DNA from: Trema orientale
Taxonomy: Eukaryota > Streptophyta > Magnoliopsida > Rosales > Cannabaceae
Reading direction: 5' to 3'
DNA length: 64,000 nt
Assembly (NCBI GenBank): GCA_002914845.1
Contig: JXTC01000442.1
Coordinates: 175,582 to 239,581 of the forward strand
Shown: in pieces, positions 43,892-55,799 of the stretch
Numbering within the stretch: position 1 is the first letter of the stretch
Layout of the letters: each line of letters begins with the position of its first letter
Made by a program: the position numbers and the translations under genes
The notes under the pieces: model-generated
Database searches by the model: none
What the model was told of the DNA's origin: nothing
What the model saw: the letters and a program-made list of their open reading frames with translations, nothing else

Positions 43892-45733
43892 CTAACCATA
43901 AAGCCTCGAACCGAAACCGAGATTTAGGCTGAAAGGTGTTGCATAAGGAAGGATCCAAATTAACTTGTAGTACTCGATAGTCAGAGCAAAAAAAGTCAGG
44001 GTGGTCAACGTGTTGGACAGGGAAAAGAGAAGCCCAAGAAGAATTCACCAGGGCCCAATCAATTCATTCGTCGAGGTTCCGACCAGCAGAGTTTGGCACA
44101 CACCAAGTATAATATTCACCATTACAGTCCAGCAGATACAAGGAACAGAGATCTAATACTTGACGAAAAGCATCTATGAGAGATTCACACTGTATAGCAC
44201 CACCCAATTTATCAGTAGGGGAAAGAATTTCGTTAAAGTCCCCCATAACAAGCCATGGAATCAAAGGATTACTATCATAAAGACGGGTAAGAAGTGTCCA
44301 TGCACGGCGCCTATTTGAAGTTTCAGGTGCTCCATAAAACACCATAAAATGCCAATGAGGGCCATTATTACACATAAAATAACAATCAACATGATTTATT
44401 GAATAAGATAGTAGACTTACATCAATATTGTCTTTCCAGAGTAACATAAGACTACCACTTAAACTGACTCTAGGGACTTCTAACCCATGTTGAAAATTTA
44501 AAGAAAATCTAAACTTAGACAAAGACCCGGACTTAGGTTTTGTTTCCATAAGAAACAAGACCTGGGGTGTTCGTTGTTTTACCAATAAACGAAGATGACG
44601 GAATACACTCGGGTTCCCCAATCCCCGCACGTTCCAACTGATTGCAAAGCAACCTCCGCCTTAGTAGTAGTAGCAACCCCATCCTTTTTGGAGCGTTTAA
44701 AAACCTGTCTGGTAGTTGTGCCAACATCCATAAGCTATCGTTTAAATAGACCAGGCATGGGGTCATTTTCCTTAAAGGCTTTATCTTTTCCTTTAGTTGC
44801 CAAAGGCATTTTTTGTGAGGAAGGAGCCCGAAGTATGGACGAACTGAGAAGAGAGGACAGATTGGATGGGCCTTAAAGAGTATTAGGGTCCACAGCAGAT
44901 AGAACCTGCATAGTAATATTCAGTGCGTGGTGCGAATCAACCGTAGCAGTTGAGGGAACACGCGGGATATGCACTGCAGTTGGTGGAGAAGCAATGGCAA
45001 TCGTAGCGGTTACAAGATTAGCAGTTGGCGGTCTCATGGCTCCAGCAGACATTTGTGATTCCGGTGATGCCTTCGTCACTGTGATTTAAGTTGTAGGTCG
45101 ATTAGCCAGTTCTGTAACGAATAACCGAAGTGGTCATAGGAAGTTGAGTCAGGGAAGGGCCGATAGAATTCCGGGTTAGACGGGTAAGAAATAGCCAGGC
45201 TCCAACACGAGAGAAATCACTTGCATAATGGTCAAGCCCAGAACCTCTTAGGGAGGCACCCAGCATCCAGGGCCCATAAGGTAGAGTATGCATAACACCT
45301 TGATCTTCTAACTCCAAGAAGGCGGTATATTGGTTGAAGCTATGACCCAGACAGCCACAATGGAAGCAAAATTCATGCAATCTTTCATATTTGAATTCTA
45401 TCTAAAATTCATTAGCAATCGTTGGAAGGTGAAGCATTTTTCCTCAGAGCAGGGTCTTAGTGTCATCCAATGACACTCGGATACGCATATAAGGGCCCCA
45501 ACCTTCCATGAGGGAGGGATCGTCAACTTCAATAAAGTCTCCCATCCATTCACCCAGCATTCTCTCCAAAGCCTTACTCTTACTAAGAAATGGTAAGCGA
45601 TGAATTTGGATTCAAAAAAGAGTCTTCATCAAGGAGGTAGGGGTAATTGTTGTCATCGCTTTAAGAATTCCCAAGACAAGTGGGTGATTGTTGAAGTGCC
45701 ATGATTCACCTAAAAGGACATGGTATTTTTTGT
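43892..45733 (-). mobile_element. LINE (L1-type): ORF1 C-terminal part and endonuclease, interrupted
   Basis: Minus strand. ORF1 part (45733 down to about 44870): GESWHFNNHPLVL, VDDPSLMEGWGPY and the zinc knuckle YERLHEFCFHCGCLGHSF, the DUF4283/zf-CCHC_4 arrangement of plant LINE ORF1. ORF2 part (44630 down to 43892): VLFLMETK, GLEVPRVSLSGSLMLLWK, FYGAPETSNRRRAW, WLVMGDFNEILSPTDK and further endonuclease sequence to 43892, where the LTR element begins. Several stops and frame changes. Reverse transcriptase is missing in this window. The N-terminus is cut at 45733, where repeat C starts directly. Confidence 0.8.
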
Positions 45734-45870
45734 TAAGAATAAAATAAAATATATAATAAAAAGGATTGAAATGAAACTTTTTTAATAGTTTAAGGACCAA
45801 AATAGCACAATTTAAAGTTTAAGGACCAAAGTGAGACTTTTCTCATAATTTAAGGACCAATATAGTCAGT
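45733..45870 (+). repeat. Dispersed repeat C, copy 2
   Basis: Starts GTTAAGAATAAAATAAAATA; contains AGTTTAAGGACCAAAATAGC. Same layout as 28427-28575. Confidence 0.7.
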
Positions 45871-46069
45871 TATCCTTTTTTAAAAAGTATGTGAGTTTAT
45901 TTTTCGAGGAAAAGAAAAATAGATAACATGTCTAGTTATTTTACAATGAGAAAAGCGCCATTTTTGAAAAAAACAAAAACAAAATCTGAAAAATAACACC
46001 ATATTCCTCTTTTTTTTTTTAAGAAAAAAAGTAGGTTTAAATAACGATCTCCATTTATTTTATTCTTTT

Positions 46070-46205
46070 AAAAGTAGAACTTAACTAACAACCTCCACTT
46101 ATTATGAAAAAAATAAAAATAACTCACGCACTCTAGGAATCGATCTCCCAATATAATATCTAATTTCCACCCTACCTCATCCACTTAGCTGGCCCAGTAA
46201 GCTAT
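46070..46205 (-). repeat. Possible decayed SINE
   Basis: On the minus strand GGGCCAGCTAAGTGGATGAGG and a weak GGGAGATCGATTCCTAG recall the A and B boxes of the SINE at 11777; no target duplication was identified. Confidence 0.3.
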
Positions 46206-46430
46206 TCCTCATGTTATGTTAATTATAGAGTAACAATCCATAGATTTTGAAATGATCAAAAGATTATTAGTGAACCAGTCGTCTGGGTTGAGCAAAAGTC
46301 CATCTTATTAAAATCATTTGAAAAATTAGTTAAAAAAAATCATTTGAAAAATTGTAAAATTTGACTAACAAAAAAATATTGGGCCCTTTAAAAAAAAAAA
46401 AAGAAATATTGGCTTCGGACCTCGAAGTTC

Positions 46431-46700
46431 AATATTGAAAGTATAGTTACTGACGAGGTTAGGATTATGATCATGTAAGTGTAACTATTATATTTTTAGT
46501 TTTTTCAATCTAAAGGAGTATTACTATGATAAATTATGGGTTTTTTAATTTTTGGAAATAAATGATAAATTATGAGTTTAATATTGAAAGTATGGTTACG
46601 GACCAAGTTAGGGTGATGATCATATAAGTGTAATTCTTATATTTTTAGTATTTTCAATCTGAAGGAGTATTAATATAGTAAATTATCAGTTTATAAGGTG
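46431..46700 (+). repeat. Two tandem ~149-bp units
   Basis: AATATTGAAAGTAT recurs at 46431 and 46580; both copies pass through GATCATGTAAGTGTAA-like and CAATCTAAAGGAGTATTA-like words with about 10% difference. Confidence 0.8.
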
Positions 46701-48697
46701 TTATGCTAGTATATTGATATAAAATATAGATATGATTTCAAAGTATTTTTCTAAAAGAATTGGATGGTGCATATTTTGTCAAGTTGTAATACATGAGAAG
46801 CGCAAAGTCTGTGTTTTGTCTATTTGTGACATATAACATGTGGCCGGTAGGACGAGGAATGAGCAGATGAGTGATGACTGTGACTGACAGATGTCACAGG
46901 CTTCACAGAGACTTTGGCTATGTAGCAGTTTGTTTGTGGGCCGTCCTCCAATCCTGCCTTGGGTTAGGATACCTTTGCGTTATTTTAACATTTTCTCCAA
47001 ATTCCCAACCTACACAAAACCTCCTAGTGGTTACAACTGGTAATCAACTAGCCTATCCCGGTACGCCTGTCTCTTGTTAGAATGTTAGCCAATAAAAGAA
47101 AAGATTTCGCTCTTTTTTATTTTTGAAATTAAGTCTCTAAACATTTTTTTTTCTTTGATGGGGGAGTCCCTAAACTTGTTATTTATTGGCAACAGTGCTA
47201 AAATTGATAATTGCTGTTAATTTCTTAATAAAGTGCTCGGCACTTGGTAAAGGTTAACATTAAAAGATATAAAAAGAGAGCAAAACAAAAAAAGCTAAAA
47301 AATTAAAAAGCAAAGGAAAAAAACAAAATCTATTAAAAAAAAAAAGTCGTCAATCTCCCTTGGAATGTTTTTTTTTCCCTTGAGATTCTGGTAAAATTTA
47401 CCTTCATTTCTATGAGACAGATTGTGATATTTAGAACACTGGTGTGTAATAATCTTTTTATCAAGTTCTTGCTATATATGAATATTGATGCAACTTGAAA
47501 AGAAAAAGAAAATGTCAATTCTCATCCACGTTGTCTGTTGCTTACCCCAAAATTAGGGAGCAATAAGTCAAGAGAAGCGCTACTTTGATTTGAGATTTAA
47601 GCGCACACATATATGTGTAATACAATAATGTACCTTATTATGTAGAAAAGAACATATTTTACTTTAAAGTCCATCCCTATCCTGGAATGGACCCCACGTC
47701 GCATGCCACAGTTTTGTTGGCTTATTAATCATCAAATTTCTTGTCAACCAGTTCAACAACAACTCCCACACCTTTAGTCGTGAATAATTTTTAGATTGGA
47801 CTGAAATGGTTGAAACTGTCTCCTCTGGATTTAGATCCTAATTTGATGACCCTTTAGATCTAAAGCCTCTTTTCTTTTTCTTTTTTTGTTTTGTGTGTTT
47901 TCCTCTATATATTATAAGTGTCCTTCTTCATGGAAATATAATTTTGGTTTTAATAATGCACAAGTACTGTAATATTCACTTACATTTCAATATGTAGCAC
48001 TGGCTACCATACTAAAATGATAGTCACATGGTTTGCTGACATGCTCTAGCTTATATTCAAGTATTAAGACCATAAAGATATGATGGGAAAATCAATAATG
48101 TACTTACAATACATAATTCAAAATAGAAAAAAATAATGTTAAAATTAAAACAAGAAAAATCATTTAAAATAATAATAACCCACGGTATAGTTCATATTTT
48201 GCTTGCATCATTAATCACATAAAGATAAAATCATTAAGTGGAATGCTTCACAATAACTTACTTTAACTCTATATGGTTTACATTAAAGTGAAAGTTTCAT
48301 TGGAAACCCCCCCTAGAGAAGAGGATCCTTTGGTAGCCTTTCGGTGCTGAAATTCAACCACATTGATCTCTTTTCCCTCTTCTTTATTTTTCTTTTTGCC
48401 CTTTCACTATCACTAGTCTTAAGGAGAATATAAACAAACGGCTATCAAATGTCCCTATGCCTCATCTCAACCTCCATAATTAATCATTTCCTCTCCTGGA
48501 ATCTCATATATATGATCAAAGCCATATATAGCTAAGACAAAATGAAGAAAAGAAGCTAAACCTGCTATTTCTGACTTCTTATTCCCATAATTCAAATCTC
48601 TTCCTCATTTTTCTTCTCATTTTGACCCCAAATAATCTGGTACCGGTACCATTTCTAATGTTCTTTCAGGAAAGTAGTACTCAAGAAAATTGAGGCC
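46701..48697. other. Intergenic and promoter of the MAKR-like gene
   Basis: No gene recognised. TATATAT-containing words at about 48507-48530 could serve as a TATA box. A T/C-rich leader precedes the ATG. The small frame at 46871-47080 shows no similarity I know. Confidence 0.4.
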
Positions 48698-49552
48698 ATG
48701 GCGATCGATGTTTGTTCCGAGATTTCGAGCTTGTCAATCAGTCCAAGAATCTCATTTTCTCATGATCTCAAAGAGACAAGCACAGCAGCGTCCACAGATC
48801 ATGGACACCGATCCGATCCGACCCTTTTGGATTCGAGCTCCGATTTCAACTTCTGCATAGTGAACAACCTGACTTTGGAGCTCTCCTCAGCAGAGGAGAT
48901 TTTCTCCAATGGCAAGATTCTACCAATCCAAATCAAGAAGAACATTGTGCCATCAAGTCCTCCAAAATGTTCTCACCACCAGCCCAATGAGCCTCCTCCT
49001 TCGACCGCGGCTCGTCGAAATTCGAGCACTGAAAATACCAACACAGAAAAGAAGAGGCTGAAAGAGTTCCTGGCCACGAATTTCGATACCGACGAAGAAG
49101 AAAACCCTCCAGCAAGTAAGTCCTTCTGGCAGTTCAGGAGAAGTAGCAGCCTTAATCTGGACAGATTTGGTGCTAATAAGAGCTTTATCAAGTCCTTACA
49201 GTTCTTGTCTAGGAGCAACTCAACTGGTTCAGCTCCAAATCAGAAGCAAAGCTCAGTGCTTCGGAAAGAAAACAAGAAGCAGAATTTGCAGAAACAATCG
49301 TCAGTTGGACGTTCAAAGTACCGAAGATCAACGTCGTGTCCGAACGCCGCCGCGTTTTACGCCAACCATTCCCCCGTAAGTGGCACTCAGAATAAGCCAT
49401 GTCTGAGGAAGAGCTTTGGATCCCACAGCAATGGGGTTAGAGTTAGTCCAGTCCTGAATCTACCACATCCGTACATTTCCAAAGTTACTATAAGTTTTTT
49501 TGGATTTGGTTCTTTGTTTTGTAACGGTAAAGGTAAAAAGAAGAAGAAATGA
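48698..49552 (+). CDS. Membrane-associated kinase regulator (MAKR)-like plant protein
   Basis: 284 aa, no intron visible. Start at 48698 lies in GCCATGGCG, a strong plant context. N-terminus MAIDVCSEISSLSISPRISF; then DFNFCIVNNLTLELSSAEEIFSNGKILP (about 49-75), which matches the FEF..ADELF..G.ILP region of MAKR proteins. Next a Ser- and Lys-rich central part with FWQFRRSSSLNLDR at about 143-157, and a basic C-terminus ending GKGKKKKK. MAKR proteins attach to the plasma membrane by basic clusters and modulate receptor kinases, as BKI1 does for the brassinosteroid receptor. A closely related Arabidopsis family of unknown function shares the N-terminus. The basic clusters are visible; binding to kinases is inference. 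The final residues KKKKK before the stop are typical of the family. Confidence 0.8.
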   Translation: MAIDVCSEISSLSISPRISFSHDLKETSTAASTDHGHRSDPTLLDSSSDFNFCIVNNLTLELSSAEEIFSNGKILPIQIKKNIVPSSPPKCSHHQPNEPPPSTAARRNSSTENTNTEKKRLKEFLATNFDTDEEENPPASKSFWQFRRSSSLNLDRFGANKSFIKSLQFLSRSNSTGSAPNQKQSSVLRKENKKQNLQKQSSVGRSKYRRSTSCPNAAAFYANHSPVSGTQNKPCLRKSFGSHSNGVRVSPVLNLPHPYISKVTISFFGFGSLFCNGKGKKKKK

Positions 49553-50840
49553 ATACAGCTCAGGTTTATTCCAAAACACAGATGGGATTCAGCTGTCTTT
49601 GTTGTTATTCTAGTTAATCATCATGAACTAGATTGTGATAAAGTCATGTGTAAAATATTTGGCAGGGGAAAAAAAAAGATATTGTATATAGAAACTAGAA
49701 AATAGAACAGATGCTATCTTTATTTATTTATTTATTTATTTTGAGGTTGGAAAATTTAATAAAGTGGAGGAAATATCAAATATGGAGATAAGTAAATTTT
49801 CATGCAGATTTGGTATGTTACATGCTTTAGTAGACAGATAATAATGTACACGTCTTTAGAGGTTATCTTCTCTTGCTTTTCTTTTTTGCTGTTTGTTTTT
49901 ATTTTATTTTTTTTACAGTAGATTATACTAGAATACTTTTTAGCTCTTTAATTTGAGCATAATTATTGAAGGGCTCTGTTTTTCTTTTGTATTATTATTT
50001 TAATTATACCTTATAAAGAAAAGGTTTTAATATTCGGAAGGTAGAACAGTCTTTGATCTTTTTGTTTTTATTTTGTTATACTTATGTTAAGACCCAAAAA
50101 AAAAGGTTGTTTGAAAGGATTGGTACGAAAAAGAAATCAATGATTAGCGCGCTAATGTTGTAAGCGTTGGTTTACTGTGAGTTGTGTGTGCTGCCCAACC
50201 ACCTAATGTGTCCAAAGTCTAAAACAGCATCTAAATGCTAGACCTTTAAAAGGATAAATTATTTTAAATATATCTTGTATCTTGTATACTTTTTAGCATA
50301 TTTATTCATCTAACTCTTATTCCTGTGCTTTTTATCTCTCATGTATTCATGTTAAAAGAGTGTCAAATTTATAAATTTGATACACTTCTGGTTTTTATGC
50401 TATCACGCTAAAATAAAAGCTATTTTGCATTTAAATTTTAGTTTTATTTACAAAAAATGTATTTATCCTATTATCAATTTTCTATATTATCCATCATCCA
50501 CCTATTCATTTTATGGCAATATTGTAAATTAGAGCTCATACAAACGTTTTATTCGTTGTGTTATTTTTGAAATGAAGAATAAAATATATTAAAATTTTAT
50601 TAAATTTAGAAGGGTTTCATAGCCAGATGGCCGAATTTGTTGTCACTATTTAAAAATGACCGTTTTTTAAATATTATTAAAAAAGGCAAAATTTATCAAA
50701 AAAATGCTGAAATAAATAAGTTTTATTAGAATTATATCCACATCATCAAATTGATATTTCTATATAATAAATATATAAGTGTGTGTATATATACATAGAT
50801 ATATATATATATAATTGATATACAAAGTGCTTCTAACAAA
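49553..50840. other. Intergenic, AT-rich
   Basis: 3' flank of the MAKR-like gene; a (TTTA)n run lies at 49723-49741. No gene recognised. Confidence 0.45.
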
Positions 50841-50844
50841 ATTC

Positions 50845-51215
50845 CAAGCCGAAAGTACCAAAAATTGGAAAAAAATCCAGCTAGGCCAAATTTTTTGAAA
50901 AATTCCAGATTGATTTATAAAAATATCATTTTTTAAAATATTTTTAAAAAAATAATACTTGTAATAATTATTTAGACAAATACCACTTTTTCTTCAAAAT
51001 TAGTATCTTTCAGTGATACTCAAGATAATCAGTCAAGTGACCGATGCTACCCAAGTATCTCATCAATTAATCCAAAGTGTTATTTTTCTAAATACTTGGT
51101 ATTTTTCTAGTTAAATTCGGGATTTTTTAAACAATTTCAAAATCTCGGATTTTTCAATTTTTTTTTTTTTTTGAAATATTACCACAAAAAAATATATCAA
51201 ATTTTCTCATATACA
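50845..51215 (+). repeat. Hairpin repeat family B, copy B2
   Basis: Same order as B1: GAAAGTACCAAAAATTGG, AATTCCAGATTGATTTATAA, TTTCTTCAAAATTAGTATC, ATACTCAAGATAATCAGTC, ATCTCATCAATTAATCC, TATCAAATTTTCTC. It is more diverged and lacks part of the core. Confidence 0.65.
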
Positions 51216-52370
51216 AACGCACTCTCGGCTCAACATATGGGCAATTAAGGTATTTGCTTTAAGACCCCATCTTCACAGAAGGCGCCAAAACTTCTCCTTT
51301 TTTATAATGTTACTCGTCTAATAATTTTTTTTTTTTTGTTACATTAAGACTTTGACAAAAAGAAGAAAAAGACTTACAAAAAAAAAATCAAGAAACTATA
51401 TTATTGAACGTTAGAATAGTACATTTCTAGCCATTTCCTTATTTGAAAAATCAAATAATATCTTTTCTTTCAAGAATTAAATACCCTAAGTACAAATTAC
51501 AATATATATTTAAATACTACCGTAATTAATTTTTCTAGAAAAATCTATTTTCATAATTTATCCAACTCAACGTACATATTACTAAAAAAATGAGAAAAGT
51601 ATACACTTTTTTTAACATTCTTGTTTTTTTGCCAAAAAAATAAAATAAAATAGCATTAACCTTCTTTATTAAGAGAATCTACGAACAAATTTTTTCTTAG
51701 CTATAAATAGATATTCAATTATTCTCAGTTTATGCAATTTGCAAAAGAAAAAAAAACTCCAGTTTGCAACCGCTAGTCTGTTAGAAGCCAACCCAAAAAA
51801 AAAATATATATATATATCACTGAAAAAAATAGAGATAAAAGAGCTACTAGAAGACTGGATTGGAAGAAATCAATTGGCAGAGTTTGTTTGCTTGGCCATA
51901 AGTTAATTTCCAAGTCATATCATTCTTTCTCACTTTTTTTACTTGTTAATTTCTTAATTACTCTTTGATTACTGCCATTTCTTGAGTTTTTTATTTTTAT
52001 ATCTAAGTTATTAGAACAAACAAGCCTAAAGGAAAATATTTGTCCGAATATGAGAAACTTTAGAAAAAAGAGAAACATTCAAAAATAATAATTTTGTGTT
52101 TTAATTTTCAAAATGGCCCTCTTCGAGGATGATTCGTCCAAGGCCTCAAAAACACTTGATGCCGGCCCTGTACAGACGTAAAAGTCATATATTTTTGGGA
52201 AAAAGACACCTACTACTACCTTTTGATAAATAATACCAAGAATACTATGTCCAAACTTTTATTTATTTTTGTACTACCTTTTTTTTAGAAAAAGAACAAA
52301 TTCTTGCTAAAAAAGACCAAATAACATCTTAGAATTTCTATTTTTTTCTTGTTTCTGTTTGCTACTAGTC
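51216..52370. other. Intergenic, nothing recognised
   Basis: AT-rich; homopolymers at 51330 and 51740; no gene seen. Confidence 0.4.
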
Positions 52371-52379
52371 TACTTGTAG

Positions 52380-52645
52380 CAGCTGATCACTCTTAAAACT
52401 GATTACCAATTTATTATTAGAAATCATAAACTAATTGATTTTAAGAAACTAGAAACCAAATTGGTTACTAAAAACCAACAACCATATTGGTTTCCACCAT
52501 AAATATCATAACTATTTAGTTAATAAAAACTGAAAACTAAATTAGTTTCTATCATAAATAGTAGAACTATTTGGTTAATTCAATTATTGATTACTAGAAA
52601 TCAATTTGGTTATTGGAAACCAATTGTCAGAATCTAAAAACCAAT
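52380..52645. repeat. Degenerate AACCAAATTGGTT-type tandem repeat
   Basis: Words AAACCAAATTGGTTACTA, ACCATATTGGTTTCCACC and AATCAATTTGGTTATTGG recur every 70-90 bp; many are local palindromes. Lies directly upstream of the 72-bp minisatellite and shares its palindromic style. Confidence 0.55.
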
Positions 52646-52749
52646 ATATATTTCTGTTGTTTTTACTTCAAAAATATAATTACTTAATTTAAGAATTTGA
52701 TCATATTTTTCAGCGTCCTTATTCAATACTTTACCCAATTCTTGCGACA

Positions 52750-53240
52750 GGGCATTTTGAAAAAAGAAAATCACAATAATTTTCGGGAAACTTTCATTGT
52801 TTCCTGTGATTTGAAAAAGAAACTACAATGGTTTCTACGAAACTTTCGCGGTTTCCTGTGATTTACTTAGCTATAGGACATTCTACTAAAAAGAAACTAT
52901 GATGGTTTCCAGAAAACCTTTGTGATTTCTTGTGATTTATTTAGCTATAGGACATTCTACAAAAAGAAAACCACAATAGTTTTACGGAAATATTCGTAGT
53001 TTCATGTGATTTACTTACGTACAAGACATTCAGATGAAGGAAACCAAACTAGTTTTCAGAAAACCTTTGTGCTTTTCTGTGATTTACTTACGTACATGAC
53101 TTTCGGCTAAAAGAAACCAAACTGGTTTCCAAGAAACATTTGTGGTTTCTTGTAATTTACTTACTTACAGAACATTCTGCTAATAGGAAACCAAATTAAG
53201 TCAAACTGGTTTCCAGAAACCTTTGTAGTTTCCTGTAAAA
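52750..53240. repeat. 72-bp minisatellite, about seven units
   Basis: GACATTCTAC-like unit starts at 52877, 52949, 53025, 53098 and 53170 (spacings 72, 76, 73, 72); two further units, one shortened, lie upstream to 52750. Each unit has AGAAACCAAACTGGTTTCC, a palindrome, then GAAACCTTTGTGGTTTCCTGTGATTTACTTA. No coding. Confidence 0.9.
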
Positions 53241-53259
53241 AAAAGATGACTTATTTACT

Positions 53260-54065
53260 AAAATATTACCGCATTTTTCAGCTTCCAAAGTATTTAGAAA
53301 AATATTATAAAAAGGTCGTATGGATTTTTATTATTTTTAAAAGGTCGTAAATTTGGTAATATTTTTTGAAAAATAGGTATAAGTGTCCAAAATCTTATAT
53401 TTTTTTACTTAAAATAGATCTACTGAAAAATAGTCATTTGGGGAAATAAAACAAAAAAAAAATTGTCATTTATTAAATAGGTGGAAACATGACCATTTTT
53501 TTAAATTAAAGTTAAAAAAAAGGATATTTCTTATAAATACTCATTTAGAATGCCATTGTTAACTGGAGGACTTTTTTTTTTGTCCAAATAATAAAATTTG
53601 ACATTGACGTATGATCTAACGTGACCATTAGAGATGTTATTAGTTATCCATCTTGGTATTCACAAACATGGAAGTACAAGATTGTGATTAACAGATAATA
53701 TTAATTCATAGATAACATTTTTTCATAGATATGGAACTATAACTTATATCGATTTAAACAATGTGATATTAATTTTTTTAAGTACGTAGATAGTACAAAC
53801 CAAGCGCTAGGTATTCAATATATATATATAATTTTGACAAAATTATAAGGTGATTATGGATGAAAGACGTCCAAAGTATCCATTAGATGGAAAATACAAC
53901 TTAAGGAGAAATAAAGATATAACTAACGGATAAAACATTAACTTTACCATGCTCAAGTCATTGATGTTATTAAACTTCGTAAATATTTCTTTTTTTTTTT
54001 TTTTTTTGAGAGAGAAGTAAATATTTCATTTATTTGAAAGTGCAATTCTAGACCTTGCAGCTATC
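53260..54065. other. Intergenic, nothing recognised
   Basis: AT-rich with T homopolymers at 53570 and 53990; no gene seen. Confidence 0.4.
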
Positions 54066-54079
54066 ACAATCAGAAAACT

Positions 54080-54505
54080 TCAAAAATACCCATTTTTAAA
54101 ATTATATTTCCATAAATACCCATTTTTATACCTTTTTTTTTTTTAGAAATGTAGACCACTACTGTTTTACACATGCATGAAATGTATACTGTGGTCTACA
54201 TTTCATGAATAAAAATCACACTAAAAATTGACACACATTTTAAAATGTATACTATAAGTCAAATTTATAATGAAAAATATAAATCGGAGTAAACATTTAC
54301 ATTGTAAATATATACCATTCACATTTTATATATGAAATGTATACCTCACAGATAAAATTTATATCATAAATGTGGACCACTTATATTTTGCATATGAAAT
54401 GTGGACCACTTATATTTTGCATATGAAATGTGGACCATAAAAAGGGGTATTTTTGAAAGAAAAGTTAAAAACGGGTATTCATGAAAATAAGTTTTAAAAA
54501 GGGGT
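54080..54505. repeat. Inverted-repeat element with AAATACCC ends and a 29-bp tandem repeat inside
   Basis: Left AAAAATACCCATTTTTAAAA; the right end in reverse gives TAGTACCCCTTTTTAAAA, and a second AATACCC/AATACCCG pair follows inward. Inside, TGTGGACCAC-like units recur at 54371, 54400 and 54429 (29 bp). Confidence 0.6.
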
Positions 54506-54559
54506 ACTAGGTGTAAATGTCTCAAAGTTAATGGATGAAATTAGGCCCAAACAACAATT

Positions 54560-54800
54560 TAAGAGGGTGAGTTTTTTTCAAACTTTAACAGTACTTATTT
54601 TATTTTTTTTGTTTATAGCAGATTTTATTATAAAGTTCTAAATCAACTCCTAATTTTCCATGAACTAGTTGAGGTTTGTACTAACTACTTGAGTTTTCTT
54701 TAACTCACTGGTAGAGTTTTTTCAACTGCCTAGTTGAGGTTCAAAACCATAACAGGGGTATTGTTTGGTATAAATCCAAAATTAAAATGCTATATTTTTA
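54560..54800. repeat. Possible third hairpin-core repeat (family C)
   Basis: Core words AACTAGTTGAGGTTTG, TAACTACTTGAG, TAACTCACTGGTAGAG and CTGCCTAGTTGAGG resemble the cores of families A and B in style only. No ends identified. Confidence 0.3.
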
Positions 54801-54939
54801 AACATATTTTTTTTTAACTAATATATGACAAAAGTTTTGAGTTTTAGAACTGGTATTTATAAAAAGAAGCCCAAATTAATGACATAGGCCCACTTAATAA
54901 GAAATGATATATATTGAGGGGCCATATAGAAATATGACT

Positions 54940-55208
54940 AAATTTTAGGCTCAATTTAAGTAAATGTCCCTTTGTCAAATGTTATAACAAAATGTCCAAT
55001 ATATATGCTTATATACTAAGTATAAAACTTTATATACCAAGTATAAAAAAGTATATACCTAGTACATTTCAGCACAGTAACTAAAATTGGTAGATATGTT
55101 TATCTACAAAGTGTAAAAATATATATACCTGGGTATTTAGCTATAAAATTTAAAAAGTGGACATCTACTTAATCAAATTTAAAATATTGGTCATCCACCT
55201 AAATTTCT
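54940..55208. repeat. Possible inverted-repeat element
   Basis: Left ACTAAATTTTAGGC..AAGTAAATGTCC and right in reverse GAAATTTAGGTGG..AAGTAGATGTCC are alignable over about 60 bases. Target duplication not seen. Confidence 0.45.
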
Positions 55209-55799
55209 CTATATTTTTGAGCTTGGATTATTTGATCATTTTGGTCTCCATTCTAACACAAATACCCAATTACAGCAAATATAAAAGATCTTATTAGAGA
55301 TACTTAAAAAAAATAGACTCACACACATACTCACTCTGCAATTTATAGTATTACACGAGAAGTGTGAGGAAGAGAAAAAGATTCGCCTAGAACATAATGA
55401 TTTCATTGTTAATCCCATATTGATTACCCAAGATGAGAGGTGGATTGGAATTTAAAACGTGTTCAGAAACTTTAGCAATAACTATATAAGTTAAAAGAAT
55501 AAATTCAAATGAAGTCCATACACATAAACTTGTAGTGTTTAATTAACAATTTTGTAACTATATAGTTTAACGGCATTCTTTAGTATATAGTCATGTACTG
55601 TACCAATAGCATATACTTCTTTTCACATTAATAAAAATTCTAATCACTTGTCCCATAAAGAAAAGAGATGTATAGATTTAAATAGTTACTAAAGATTTTT
55701 ATACTAGATTATATTTTGAGTAAGTAAAAGAAATAATTTGTTACTTTTATATATTTATATTATCGCACCCTCACAAGCATACTCATTTGTTATATGCAA
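55209..55799. other. Intergenic, nothing recognised
   Basis: AT-rich; the 60-aa minus frame at 55236-55418 has no recognisable similarity. Confidence 0.4.

Noticed and set aside
44595-45079. ORFs on both strands between the LINE ORF1 and endonuclease parts
   Set aside because: They lie in the ORF1-ORF2 interval or antisense to the LINE and show no independent similarity.
52750-53240. CRISPR-like array
   Set aside because: Units are contiguous minisatellite repeats with no unique spacers, in a eukaryotic sequence.
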